The position numbers and the translations under genes were made by a program. From positions 1,302,001 through 1,366,000 of the forward strand of contig OY829843.1 of the NCBI GenBank assembly GCA_963691885.1: a stretch of DNA of 64,000 bases, written 5' to 3'. Below the pieces are notes generated by a model. It was given only the letters and a program-made list of their open reading frames with translations. It was not told the origin of the DNA and ran no database searches. Of this stretch, positions 17,500-26,012 are shown piece by piece (positions within the stretch are counted from its first letter, which is position 1; every line of letters begins with the position of its first letter). This DNA comes from G963691885 sp963691885. Its GTDB lineage: Bacteria; Pseudomonadota; Alphaproteobacteria; UBA8366; Aestuariispiraceae.

Positions 17500-20400
17500 A
17501 TGATTGGCAAGCGAGTCCGGGTTTTAGGGCCCTTCGGTTTCATGCTGCTAACAGCCATGACGGCATGTCAGACGGCACCGACGTATAAGCCACTTGCAGA
17601 AAGGGTCTCGCTTGATGAGGCTCGCCAGATTTCCCTGGATATCGCCGCTGCGGACTTGCCACCCCCGCCGCGCGTGTTGCCACTTGATCCAGCAGACTAC
17701 GCAAAATTACCCAGTCAATTTCCGTCCAATTGCACGGAAGTGAGACAGCGCCGGATTGAAGACGAACGGGACGCGCTGGAAAGCCTGACCGGTGCCGACT
17801 GGGAAGTCCGTACAGCAGCATCCAGCCTGTCCACAGCCGCAGAACTGCATTTTCAACGCGGCAATTTTCAATATGCAATCGACATCGCATCAGACGCCTT
17901 CAGCAGGGCCAACCGCCCCTCGGGACAACGCAGCATTTATCCAACAGCCGCCAAATCTGCCGTCGCTGCGGCCCTTACCGTCGGTCGGATTTACACCAGA
18001 CTCGATGAGGCCGAAGAGGCTCGTAGCTGGTTTGGTCGCGGGGAGCGGATTCTTGGCCTTGTAGATCGAAACGGACAAGACTTGGTAAAAACAGATTATG
18101 GCCGCCTGTTCTTCGAAATTCGGGATGCCTCCATCGCGCGATTAAACAAAGACGTGTTGGAAGAAGAAATTTCTCTCGCCCAGCTTAACACCCGCGCGAG
18201 CGGACCCTATTTCGGCAACACCATCATGCATATAGACAAGGACCAGATCGCGGGCGCCTATGGCGAAAACCTGTTGCGTCAGCGCCGCTATAATCAGGCC
18301 GAAGCCGCAACGGTGAACGCCATTATCCGGTCCAAGCGAAACATCTTTGAAAAACCAGTCGCCAGCTTTCGGGTGCTTGCAGAAGCACTCTATGCCCAGC
18401 AACGATACGAAGAAGCCGGTTTTGCCGCCTAAACGGCAATTCGCCTCCATTATCAAAACTGCACACAAAGTGACGGCTTGCCCCTGGTAGAGGCCTATCG
18501 GACCCAGCTCAAAGTTCTGACCGCACTCTCGCAATGGCAGGATGCGATTGAGTTAGCCGCAGTTATTCGCGAAGACCTGCAAGGCAATACGGAACGTTTC
18601 GACGCCCTGTACGGGACCAACCCTGACCTCCTGCTTGCGCGGATCTATACCGGCGACGCGGCAAGCGTTCTTTCGGAGATTGGGTCATTGGGGCCGACTG
18701 CCACGTCCGGCATCACACAACTGGAATTGCAATTGACCGCCGGATTGGCTGCCATTGAGTTGGGGCAGACCGACACAGCCATGGATGCGGTCGAGGGGTC
18801 CCTTATCCAATATTTTGAGGATGCCCAGCTCGCCGAACCGTCCGGCGCGGAAGGTGTGCGTGATGGCCATGTTGAGTTCTTTCGAAACGCGTATCTCGAT
18901 TTTCTGGTATCAGACCCCGGCCAGAATGCACTACGCGACCGAAATCTGGATGGGGAGGAACTGCTATTCTCCCTGGCAACGCTGTCACCCTCCGGCACAA
19001 CACAAAAGTCACTCGTCGCATCATCGGCCAGGGCCGCAGCCGGAAACCCGGAACTGGCAGAACTGGTGCGACAGGTGCAGGATGTTGACCTGAAGATCGG
19101 TGCTTTGCGCGACAATCTGGCCTTTCTCCAAACAGCGCCACGCAACGAAGTGAGCCCAGAGAAACTATCGCGTATTCGCGCCCAACTGATTGACCTTACT
19201 TCAGCGAAAGAGGCATTGGATGAAGAGGCATCGCAACGATTTCCTGAATTTTCGGAATTGATAGACCCCGCCCAGCCAACCCTTGCCGAATTGCGCACCA
19301 GCCTTGCTCCAGACGAAGCAATGATCGTAATGCGCGCCGCCAAAACACATACTTACATCTGGGCCTTTCAGCAGGGCGGCCCAATAGTCTTTGCGCGCAG
19401 TGATTTCGGCACCGCGGCGCTGAAGCGTTCCACACAACGCGTGCGGCGCTCCCTCGACCCTGGCCTTATTTCCCAACTCGGAGATATCCCGGACTTCAAT
19501 ATTCGCGAGGCACATAAACTCTACCAACAACTTCTGGAACCTGTGGCGGGAGGCTGGCAGGAAGCATCCCGCATATCCCTGGTCACGGACAGCACGTTGG
19601 GATCTCTTCCCTTTTCCTTGCTGGTGACCGAGGCCGTGGAAGACAGAGATGACGCGACCCTTCTCTTCGACCGCTATCGCGATGTTCCCTGGCTGGCGCG
19701 CACACATGCCGTATCTGTTCTACCGTCTGTTGGGGCCTTGCGCGTATTGCGAAGCCGGCCCGATGATCGACCCGGTCGGAAATCATTTGCAGGATTTGCG
19801 GATCCGTATTTCAGTTTGGACCAGGCAGAAGAAGCGCGGCAGGAGCTCTCCCCAACAGCGGCCAGAACGCCGCTTCAGGTCGCATCCCGAAGCGGATTTA
19901 CGGATTTTCCGATCAGTCTGCGTTCCGGACCGCAGACCCGCTCCATGCTGTCGGCCACGCTCGCACTTTTGCCATGCCTTGCCGATACAAGGGATGAAGT
20001 CCTGGCTATTGCCAATGCCCTGGATGCCGATCCAACCCGGGATGTTTTTCTGGGCGCGGACGCGAATGAAACAAATGTGAAGAACGCCAGTCTACTGGAC
20101 TACAAGGTGATCAGTTTTGCCACCCATGGGTTGGTCGCAGGGGATCTGGACGGGCTTACCCAACCGGCCCTGGCGCTGACCTCCCCCAGTGTGACATCAA
20201 ACGCGAATGAGGATGGTTTGCTGACGCTTGGCGAGGTGCTTGGCCTTCGTCTCGACGCTGATTGGGTTGTTTTATCAGCCTGTAACACGGGTGCGGGGGA
20301 CGGTGCTGGGTCCGAAGCCATTTCAGGTCTTGGCCGCGCGTTCTTTTATGCCGGTACCAGAGCCCTTCTGGTATCCCATTGGCCTGTCCATTCTGCTGCA

Positions 20401-20592
20401 ACAACCGAATTGATGACTGATTTGTTTACAAGTTCAGTCTCCAAACCCGGTCTTGGCCGGGACGAAGCATTACGCCAAACGCGGTTGCACATGATCGATC
20501 AAGCCGTCTTCCGCAATGATGACGGGGCGGCCGTCTTCTCCTATGCACACCCGATTTTCTGGGCTCCCTTCACCCTGGTCGGCGACGGCTAA
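17500..20592 (+). pseudogene. CHAT-domain TPR lipoprotein gene interrupted by one in-frame TAA
   Basis: A single frame runs from 17488 to 20592 except for a TAA at 18430-18432. Before the stop (residues counted from ATG 17500) is a lipoprotein signal with lipobox MTAC (FMLLTAMTACQT) and TPR-like helices such as HFQRGNFQYAIDIASDAF. After the stop the same frame continues with more helical repeat and then a CHAT protease domain: His in ISFATHGLVAGDL and Cys in LSACNTGAGDG. GGGGGAG before the second ATG favours 17500 over 17488. CHAT proteases (caspase-like) act in signalling or defence. Either the gene is freshly inactivated, the TAA is read through, or the two halves are made separately. Confidence 0.75.
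18478..20592 (+). CDS. CHAT-domain half of the interrupted gene, possibly translated on its own
   Basis: This 704-residue open frame is the continuation of the broken lipoprotein gene. The first usable start after the in-frame TAA is TTG 18478; no ATG lies between stop and that point and no good Shine-Dalgarno is seen. The product would lack the signal peptide and lipid anchor and stay in the cytoplasm. The C-terminal 300 residues are a full CHAT domain with the His/Cys dyad (FATHGL; LSACNTG), and the end is intact (HPIFWAPFTLVGDG, the usual CHAT terminus). No missense decay is obvious, so the disruption is recent or functional. Confidence 0.5.
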   Translation: MPLVEAYRTQLKVLTALSQWQDAIELAAVIREDLQGNTERFDALYGTNPDLLLARIYTGDAASVLSEIGSLGPTATSGITQLELQLTAGLAAIELGQTDTAMDAVEGSLIQYFEDAQLAEPSGAEGVRDGHVEFFRNAYLDFLVSDPGQNALRDRNLDGEELLFSLATLSPSGTTQKSLVASSARAAAGNPELAELVRQVQDVDLKIGALRDNLAFLQTAPRNEVSPEKLSRIRAQLIDLTSAKEALDEEASQRFPEFSELIDPAQPTLAELRTSLAPDEAMIVMRAAKTHTYIWAFQQGGPIVFARSDFGTAALKRSTQRVRRSLDPGLISQLGDIPDFNIREAHKLYQQLLEPVAGGWQEASRISLVTDSTLGSLPFSLLVTEAVEDRDDATLLFDRYRDVPWLARTHAVSVLPSVGALRVLRSRPDDRPGRKSFAGFADPYFSLDQAEEARQELSPTAARTPLQVASRSGFTDFPISLRSGPQTRSMLSATLALLPCLADTRDEVLAIANALDADPTRDVFLGADANETNVKNASLLDYKVISFATHGLVAGDLDGLTQPALALTSPSVTSNANEDGLLTLGEVLGLRLDADWVVLSACNTGAGDGAGSEAISGLGRAFFYAGTRALLVSHWPVHSAATTELMTDLFTSSVSKPGLGRDEALRQTRLHMIDQAVFRNDDGAAVFSYAHPIFWAPFTLVGDG

Positions 20593-20666
20593 TTCTTCGC
20601 TTTACGAGTTCGAAAAACCGGAATGAGCAATCAGCCCTATATACACCATATCGTGCCGGGTGCCGG

Positions 20667-21875
20667 TCACGCGGACCCGTATTTGGGTTTGGGAATTAGC
20701 TTCAACGTCAGCAACGACGCTGCAGCCAAAAGTGCCGTAAGCAAAAGAGTTGTTTGCCCGCCTCCAAGGTCCAGTGAAAGGGCAAAGCAAAACGGCGCCA
20801 CCGATGTGACTACAATCCGGATAGCCGTAATCCCGCCAAGTCGCGTTGCGTAACCCTGCACGCCGAATAAAGCCAGGGGAACAGTGCCACGAACAATCGA
20901 TGTAAGCCCCTGAGAGATTCCAAAAAATATGGCAAACGCGGCGGCAGCAGCGAAACCATTACCAAGCACGAAAACTGAAAGTAATCCCATCACAAGCACG
21001 ACACTGGCAATCATGGTCGTAACTACGGGATGTAACCGCCCTCCAAAAAGCATATCGATCAATCGTATTCCAACCTGTGCCGGTCCCATCAGGGCCCCTG
21101 CTGCGACAGCCGTTGCCGCATCAATCCCGATCGTCTCGAATGTTCCAACCCAATGCACATTCAACGCCGAATATATGAAGCCGGTCAGACAGAAGGTACT
21201 GACCAGCCAAACCATGGCTCGAAGGTGCTGATCGGGTGCGAGGACCGTCTCTTGCGCCGTTTGCGGGGCGCCTGGCTCCAACCTGTCTGAAGTTTCTGCA
21301 CCCATGTTCAATGCAAACAAATGAATGGGCAGGCAGATCAGAATATGGAGTGCCGCAAAGACCAAATATACTTCGCTCCAACTCAAGTCATGAGAAAGGA
21401 AATGCGTCAAAGGCCAAAAAACAGTGGATGCAAATCCACCAAAAAGCGCGATCTGACTTATTGCACGTCGCGTATCAACAGGGCTGCGAACATGCGCAAT
21501 CGCTGCAAAAGCCGCGTCATAGAGTGTCAGGGTAGACGCCAGCTCTACCAGACAAAGGGCCAAGACAAATAGCACTATGCCGTCGGCCTGAGACAATAAT
21601 ACAAGAGCGATAGCGGAGGCGACCGACCCCACAGCCAAAGCACGGCGCCCGCCTCTAAGGTCAATGTAACGTCCTGCAACCGGCGCTGCGACACCTCCGA
21701 TCGAAAGAGCGATGGAAAACGCCCCAAAAACATAGGAAAGCTCAACCCCATAATCTCTCGAGACATGCGGGGCCAAAATAGCAAAAGCGTAATAGAGTGA
21801 CCCATAGGATATGATTTGCGTGATCCCGAGACCCACTATGGGCATATACCACATAATCCGGTTGGTGATGTTCAC
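20667..21875 (-). CDS. MFS transporter
   Basis: About 402 residues with twelve hydrophobic segments and the MFS loop motif between helices 2 and 3 (VAGRYIDLRGGRRALAVG). The N-terminus GLGITQIISYGSLYYAFAIL resembles the OFA/YbfB-like branch often annotated only as MFS transporter. I place the start at GTG 21875 with GGAG nine bases upstream; an upstream TTG (21890) gives five more residues. The gene is separate from its neighbours and its substrate is unknown. Confidence 0.85.
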   Translation of the reverse strand: MNITNRIMWYMPIVGLGITQIISYGSLYYAFAILAPHVSRDYGVELSYVFGAFSIALSIGGVAAPVAGRYIDLRGGRRALAVGSVASAIALVLLSQADGIVLFVLALCLVELASTLTLYDAAFAAIAHVRSPVDTRRAISQIALFGGFASTVFWPLTHFLSHDLSWSEVYLVFAALHILICLPIHLFALNMGAETSDRLEPGAPQTAQETVLAPDQHLRAMVWLVSTFCLTGFIYSALNVHWVGTFETIGIDAATAVAAGALMGPAQVGIRLIDMLFGGRLHPVVTTMIASVVLVMGLLSVFVLGNGFAAAAAFAIFFGISQGLTSIVRGTVPLALFGVQGYATRLGGITAIRIVVTSVAPFCFALSLDLGGGQTTLLLTALLAAASLLTLKLIPKPKYGSA

Positions 21876-21980
21876 GCCACTAGGCTCCAAGGAAGGTTCT
21901 TTTGCGTTCTGCAGATTTCAAGATAGCGCAACAGTGTTACAGGATGGTTATAAGACGGCGCGCGAAACCAAGATCTCGTT

Positions 21981-22628
21981 CTATACGTGCTCTTGACTTT
22001 TTACTGCCTTCACCCTGGTCGGAGACGGTTGAGCCACGCCAATTGGCCAAAGAAAGGCGAAAAAGAGGCCCGCGGCTGCGCCTGCCAGATGGGCTTCAGG
22101 GACGGGGGGCCATAGGTCAATACCAAGGATTGAGGATTGGGTTGTGATCTCAAAACTGGATTTCATAATCAGTCCTATACACGCCATAATCGTTGCGGGG
22201 TGTCGGTGAAGCCGCCAGAGAGAAAACAGCAAGAGCGTAAAATAGGCGTTGAGCACACCTGAAAATCCGGCGTAGAGATCTAGGTCAGGTCTGGCCCAAA
22301 GAAGTTTTGCATTGATCAAAGTCGTCGAGATCAGGATAAGGGCGATCTGTCGCTTAAGCCCGACGTTGAAACGGCTTTCCAGTGCAATCCCCAGAATAAG
22401 ATAGGCACCAATATTCCAGAGTAGATGATAACTGTCCGTGTGGACGAGATGACCCGTCAACCATCGCCCATTATCGCCAGCGATGATTTCTGAGCGATTC
22501 CAGACCAGATCAACTGGCGCTGCTCCAAAGAGCGCGTATCCGATACCCAGCAGGCCTGCCAGAAGCAGACTGAACCATGGCAACGGGATGTTGCCATGGT
22601 CCTGTTCTGTTGGTGCGAGGAAACTCAC
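21981..22628 (-). CDS. Rhombosortase (rhomboid-family intramembrane protease, RrtA-like)
   Basis: 215 residues with six or seven membrane segments. Rhomboid active-site residues are present: Ser123 in YAGFSGVLNAYF (GxSG) and His180 in EAHLAGAAAGLFF. The motif GHLVHTDSYHLLWN (residues 59-72) is the rhombosortase form of the rhomboid H-x3-N region. Rhombosortases cleave proteins carrying a GlyGly-CTERM tail. The gene start overlaps the stop of the VIT/vWA gene by ATGA, and that protein ends in such a tail, so enzyme and substrate are encoded as a coupled pair. The Cys and Ser residues look intact and the length is normal. Confidence 0.85.
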   Translation of the reverse strand: MSFLAPTEQDHGNIPLPWFSLLLAGLLGIGYALFGAAPVDLVWNRSEIIAGDNGRWLTGHLVHTDSYHLLWNIGAYLILGIALESRFNVGLKRQIALILISTTLINAKLLWARPDLDLYAGFSGVLNAYFTLLLFSLWRLHRHPATIMACIGLIMKSSFEITTQSSILGIDLWPPVPEAHLAGAAAGLFFAFLWPIGVAQPSPTRVKAVKSQEHV

Positions 22629-24823
22629 GACCGCACCGTTTTTCTGCGAATGTAACCGCCTGCGAGCGGGGCCATTCCCAAAAGCAGAAGAAGTACGACG
22701 ATTGCATCAACAGAGCCGCTGCCGGTGCCAGCTCCACCGCTTCCGCCAGCATGCCCACCGCCGGTGCTACCGCCCGAGCCACCGCTATTGCTGGCGATGA
22801 TGACAGGGCGGGGAGAGGCATAGCTCCGCTTTGACTGTGCCACCTGGCTCTGTGCCACGGGTTGGGTCGTGCGCTGCTGTTGGGCCACTTTTTCCGTCGC
22901 CAAACGATCGCGGTTTGTCCGGTCAATCTGGTATTGGGCGAAGATTTCTTCGCGCACGACCACCATGGATGTAAAGGGTGTAACAAGCCCATTCTCCACG
23001 GCGAGGTCAGTAATCGCCTGCTGTATATCTTCATCGGCGCCGAAGAGGCTGATTTCCTCCATCAAATCCTCGATGGAAGCAAAAGCCCAAAGCCGCTCAA
23101 TCTCCGGATTTCGGGTTTCAGCATCGGAGAAGTGATGATGGGTCGTGTATGAAACCGGCTGACCCGAGATTTTGGCCTTCAGGGTGACACTGGCCTGACC
23201 GGAACCCCAATAATGCCCGAACAATACCAGTTGCTGACCGCGATAGAGGCTGCCAATCCGCGCCGGCGCAATATCGGAGGTGCGGATACCATCTATCGAG
23301 ACAGAGACATCATGCAGGGCCTCGTGGGTCAGTTTGCCGGTCGCGTTCAGGACTGCACCAATAACGTCATCGCTGTTTGAAACACTGACCGCAGTGCCGC
23401 CGGATGCAAGGCTGATTGCATTCAGGAGCGGGCGGTTCGCACTGTTTCCCATAACCAACGTAAAAAGACGGACGTCCTGTTTGTCCACCAGGTTTATAAA
23501 CGCCCTCTTATGGGTCTCACCGACATTGGCAACACCATCGGTCACCAGTACCACACCAGCACTTCGATCACTGTCGAGGCCGTTTAATCCATAGGAAAGC
23601 CCGGCGTATAGATTGGTGCCGCCCTCAACCTGGATATTGCTTAAGTCCCGCAATGCATTATTGATGGCCTCCGGTGTGGCCGGAACGAAATCACCGCTGG
23701 CGGTTGCTGTATCGTTGAAATACACAAATCGAAAGCGATCATGGGGTGTCAACCGTCGCAAGCCCTGGGAAATACCCTCTGCCAGAACGTTATATTTGGT
23801 CCGCATCGATCCAGATATATCGAGGACAAAGACCCAATCCCGTCCTTTGGCGATGGGCTGCAGGTCATCACCCGGTGTCAGTACCATCATAAAACTACCA
23901 CGCTCAGAACCCGCCTCTCTATGCGCCACGAGATCCAACCCGCCCGGCAGGCCGTCCTGCAATTTCCAATAGACAATTATGTCCGTATCCAGACGAAATT
24001 GTCGCGCTTTGGTTTCGCCCGGCTGCACCTCTGCAACGGGTCCGCTTGTGGATTCGGCAACCGGCATATCGTCGGAAGGGTTCGCCGCAGATTGTGTCTT
24101 CGCAACCCCATTTCCGATATGCACGTGCCAGTCCCCTTCCGCATCCCGGGTAATCTGGGCGTTTGGATGGGCAGGCAACCGGATACCCTGAACCGGATAG
24201 GCCGATCGTAAATCAAGATCAAAACTGAAACTGCCGGTTACAGCGTCTGATATGGACCAGAAGCTCTCCCTCGCTGTATCGACGCCCCCTTCTTCCAGCG
24301 GATACAGGAAACGGCCGATTCCGGTATCTACATGGGCAGGCTGAATGTAGGACAGACGTACGCGCACATCCTGGCCTGCCCGGACAGGATATACGGTCAT
24401 GTCGAATGTTTTATAGCTATCCTGTTCCGCAATTGCCGTTTCACGGCCCGCGGATTTTTCTTTTTCATAGATTTCACGGGCCCGTTTCTTTTCGACAACC
24501 TCACCGGAAACAGGTTTTCCGTCGATCCAGTAGGTGAATTCCGAAACAGCGGCCTTGTCAGGGACCGGAAATGAATAGATTGCTTCAAAGTCGGTTTGAT
24601 GGGGATTGGCAAATACCTGTTCAATGCGCGTGATGGCATAACCGTCTTCGATGACAACATCGACACTGTGATCTCGGATCTCCAGGGGCGGGGTGCCGCC
24701 AGTACTGGGTGACAGTAAGCCCGCCGCCTCTACAGTCGTGATCCCGCCGGATAGGATCATGCCGGACAGGAATGCGCCCAGTATGGCCCCTTTCACCGGG
24801 TTTTGGATATTAGAACTCATCAT
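22625..24823 (-). CDS. VIT and vWA domain protein with GlyGly-CTERM-like tail
   Basis: 732 residues. A signal peptide is followed by a VIT (inter-alpha-trypsin inhibitor-like) domain (DVVIEDGYAITRIEQVFANP; FPVPDKAAVSEFTYWIDGK) and a von Willebrand A domain with MIDAS D-x-S-x-S (VFVLDISGSM) and the Thr motif VLVTDGVANVG. The last 50 residues run from a Gly/Ser-rich stretch (GGHAGGSGGAGTGSGS) into a hydrophobic helix (VVLLLLLGMAPLAGG) and YIRRK, the layout of a GlyGly-CTERM signal. The body resembles the marine proteobacterial sortase target family (TIGR03788, from memory), which is usually paired with a Cys sortase. Here the coupled downstream gene is a rhombosortase. The product is probably surface-attached or secreted and metal-dependent in adhesion. 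Confidence 0.88.
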   Translation of the reverse strand: MMSSNIQNPVKGAILGAFLSGMILSGGITTVEAAGLLSPSTGGTPPLEIRDHSVDVVIEDGYAITRIEQVFANPHQTDFEAIYSFPVPDKAAVSEFTYWIDGKPVSGEVVEKKRAREIYEKEKSAGRETAIAEQDSYKTFDMTVYPVRAGQDVRVRLSYIQPAHVDTGIGRFLYPLEEGGVDTARESFWSISDAVTGSFSFDLDLRSAYPVQGIRLPAHPNAQITRDAEGDWHVHIGNGVAKTQSAANPSDDMPVAESTSGPVAEVQPGETKARQFRLDTDIIVYWKLQDGLPGGLDLVAHREAGSERGSFMMVLTPGDDLQPIAKGRDWVFVLDISGSMRTKYNVLAEGISQGLRRLTPHDRFRFVYFNDTATASGDFVPATPEAINNALRDLSNIQVEGGTNLYAGLSYGLNGLDSDRSAGVVLVTDGVANVGETHKRAFINLVDKQDVRLFTLVMGNSANRPLLNAISLASGGTAVSVSNSDDVIGAVLNATGKLTHEALHDVSVSIDGIRTSDIAPARIGSLYRGQQLVLFGHYWGSGQASVTLKAKISGQPVSYTTHHHFSDAETRNPEIERLWAFASIEDLMEEISLFGADEDIQQAITDLAVENGLVTPFTSMVVVREEIFAQYQIDRTNRDRLATEKVAQQQRTTQPVAQSQVAQSKRSYASPRPVIIASNSGGSGGSTGGGHAGGSGGAGTGSGSVDAIVVLLLLLGMAPLAGGYIRRKTVRS

Positions 24824-24841
24824 CTATCTCCTTTGATAAAA

Positions 24842-24968
24842 ATGAACGCTGTTCAATTTTTTGAGCCCGTACCGCTGCCTTTGATGTCGGACTGGCTTAA
24901 ATTGAACAATGTTCAATAAATAGGTTGATTTTGATCGCTGTTCAATATATTTTTTGAACATTGTTCAA
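24842..24968. promoter_or_regulatory. Operator array: four copies of TTGAACA-N-TGTTCAA between divergent genes
   Basis: Four 15-bp near-palindromes lie at 24842-24856, 24902-24916, 24931-24945 and 24954-24968. The second is perfect and extends to 8+1+8 (24901-24917); the fourth is a perfect 7+1+7. The first and third keep the right arm TGTTCAA but have changed left arms. Centres are 60, 29 and 23 bp apart. The array fills the gap between the VIT/vWA-rhombosortase operon and the alpha/beta hydrolase gene and likely binds one dimeric repressor (TetR-like in style) that controls both. No regulator gene is adjacent. Confidence 0.8.
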
Positions 24969-24990
24969 TTTATCATCAGAAGGACCAGAT

Positions 24991-25995
24991 ATGATGCGAG
25001 AACCGAAGAACAGCGATAAAGAATTCAACCGTCCACGACGGCTCGTATTTGCGATTCTTATACCGGTGCTGCTGGTCGCCGTTATTTTTTCCGGATCATT
25101 CGCAGTAACAAGGGCCGCAGAAAGTCATTTGCGGCCAAGCCTGCCGGTTCCCACATTGGGTGGGACACAGTTCTGGCGAGATGTCTTTTTGCAAGATGGT
25201 TGGCGCATTCAGCGGCATGTCTATACCGGCCATCATCGTTTGCTAGACCCAAGGGATGTCCGTCACGCCTGGGGAAGTCTCGATGAAATGGAGAGCAGGT
25301 TCGAAGCGGTCAAATCGGAACTGGCAATCCCCGCCCGCAACCATCATCTTGTGGTGCTTGTGCACGGCATCGCCCCTTCACCGACCGTGTTCTCCAGAAT
25401 GAAAGATCGTCTAAAGGCAGAGGGGTTTGACGTGATTGCCCCCCGTTACCCGTCAACCCGAAACACGATTCAGTCCCATGCATCGGGTCTGTCCCGGGTG
25501 CTCGAACAATTGGACGGAACACGGTCCGTTTCCTTTGTGACCCACTCAATGGGCGGCCTGGTTGTGCGCCAGCTTCTGGCCTCAGACGCGGAATGGCGAC
25601 AAAGGCTTGCCATCGACAATGTGATTATGATCGCACCCCCGAACCAGGGTTCCGCATTCGCCAATGCTTTGAGGGACTTTGGTCTCTATCAAATCGCCTT
25701 TGGCGCGGCCGGCCAACAACTGGTGCCGGATCAAGCACTTTCAATCCCGGCACTGGATCAACCTTTCGCAATCATTGCCGGTGGCCGGGGCGATGGGAAC
25801 GGTTTTAACCCCTTCCTGAACGGTGACGATGATGGCACGGTAAAGGTTTCTGAAACCACGCTGCCAGGGGCCTATGCCCATGACCTCGTCGATGCAATGC
25901 ATTCATCGATCACCGGCCACGAAGAGACGATCCGGATCACCCTCGGTTACTTGCAAAGACACAAAACAAGCCAAATACCGGAAACGCAAAACTGA
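24991..25995 (+). CDS. Membrane-anchored alpha/beta hydrolase (lipase/esterase-like)
   Basis: 334 residues. A basic N-terminus is followed by one hydrophobic segment (about residues 17-38: LVFAILIPVLLVAVIF), a signal anchor that would place the enzyme in the periplasm. The hydrolase core has the oxyanion strand LVVLVHGIAPSPTVF, the nucleophile elbow THSMGGLVVRQLL with the catalytic Ser, and a late His in DAMHSSITGHEE. I chose ATG 24991 with AGAAGGA upstream; an earlier in-frame TTG lies inside the operator array. It is divergent from the VIT/vWA-rhombosortase operon and shares its operators, so the three are probably one regulon. The substrate is unknown. Confidence 0.85.
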   Translation: MMREPKNSDKEFNRPRRLVFAILIPVLLVAVIFSGSFAVTRAAESHLRPSLPVPTLGGTQFWRDVFLQDGWRIQRHVYTGHHRLLDPRDVRHAWGSLDEMESRFEAVKSELAIPARNHHLVVLVHGIAPSPTVFSRMKDRLKAEGFDVIAPRYPSTRNTIQSHASGLSRVLEQLDGTRSVSFVTHSMGGLVVRQLLASDAEWRQRLAIDNVIMIAPPNQGSAFANALRDFGLYQIAFGAAGQQLVPDQALSIPALDQPFAIIAGGRGDGNGFNPFLNGDDDGTVKVSETTLPGAYAHDLVDAMHSSITGHEETIRITLGYLQRHKTSQIPETQN

Positions 25996-26012
25996 CCCCG
26001 GACGACTCACTC

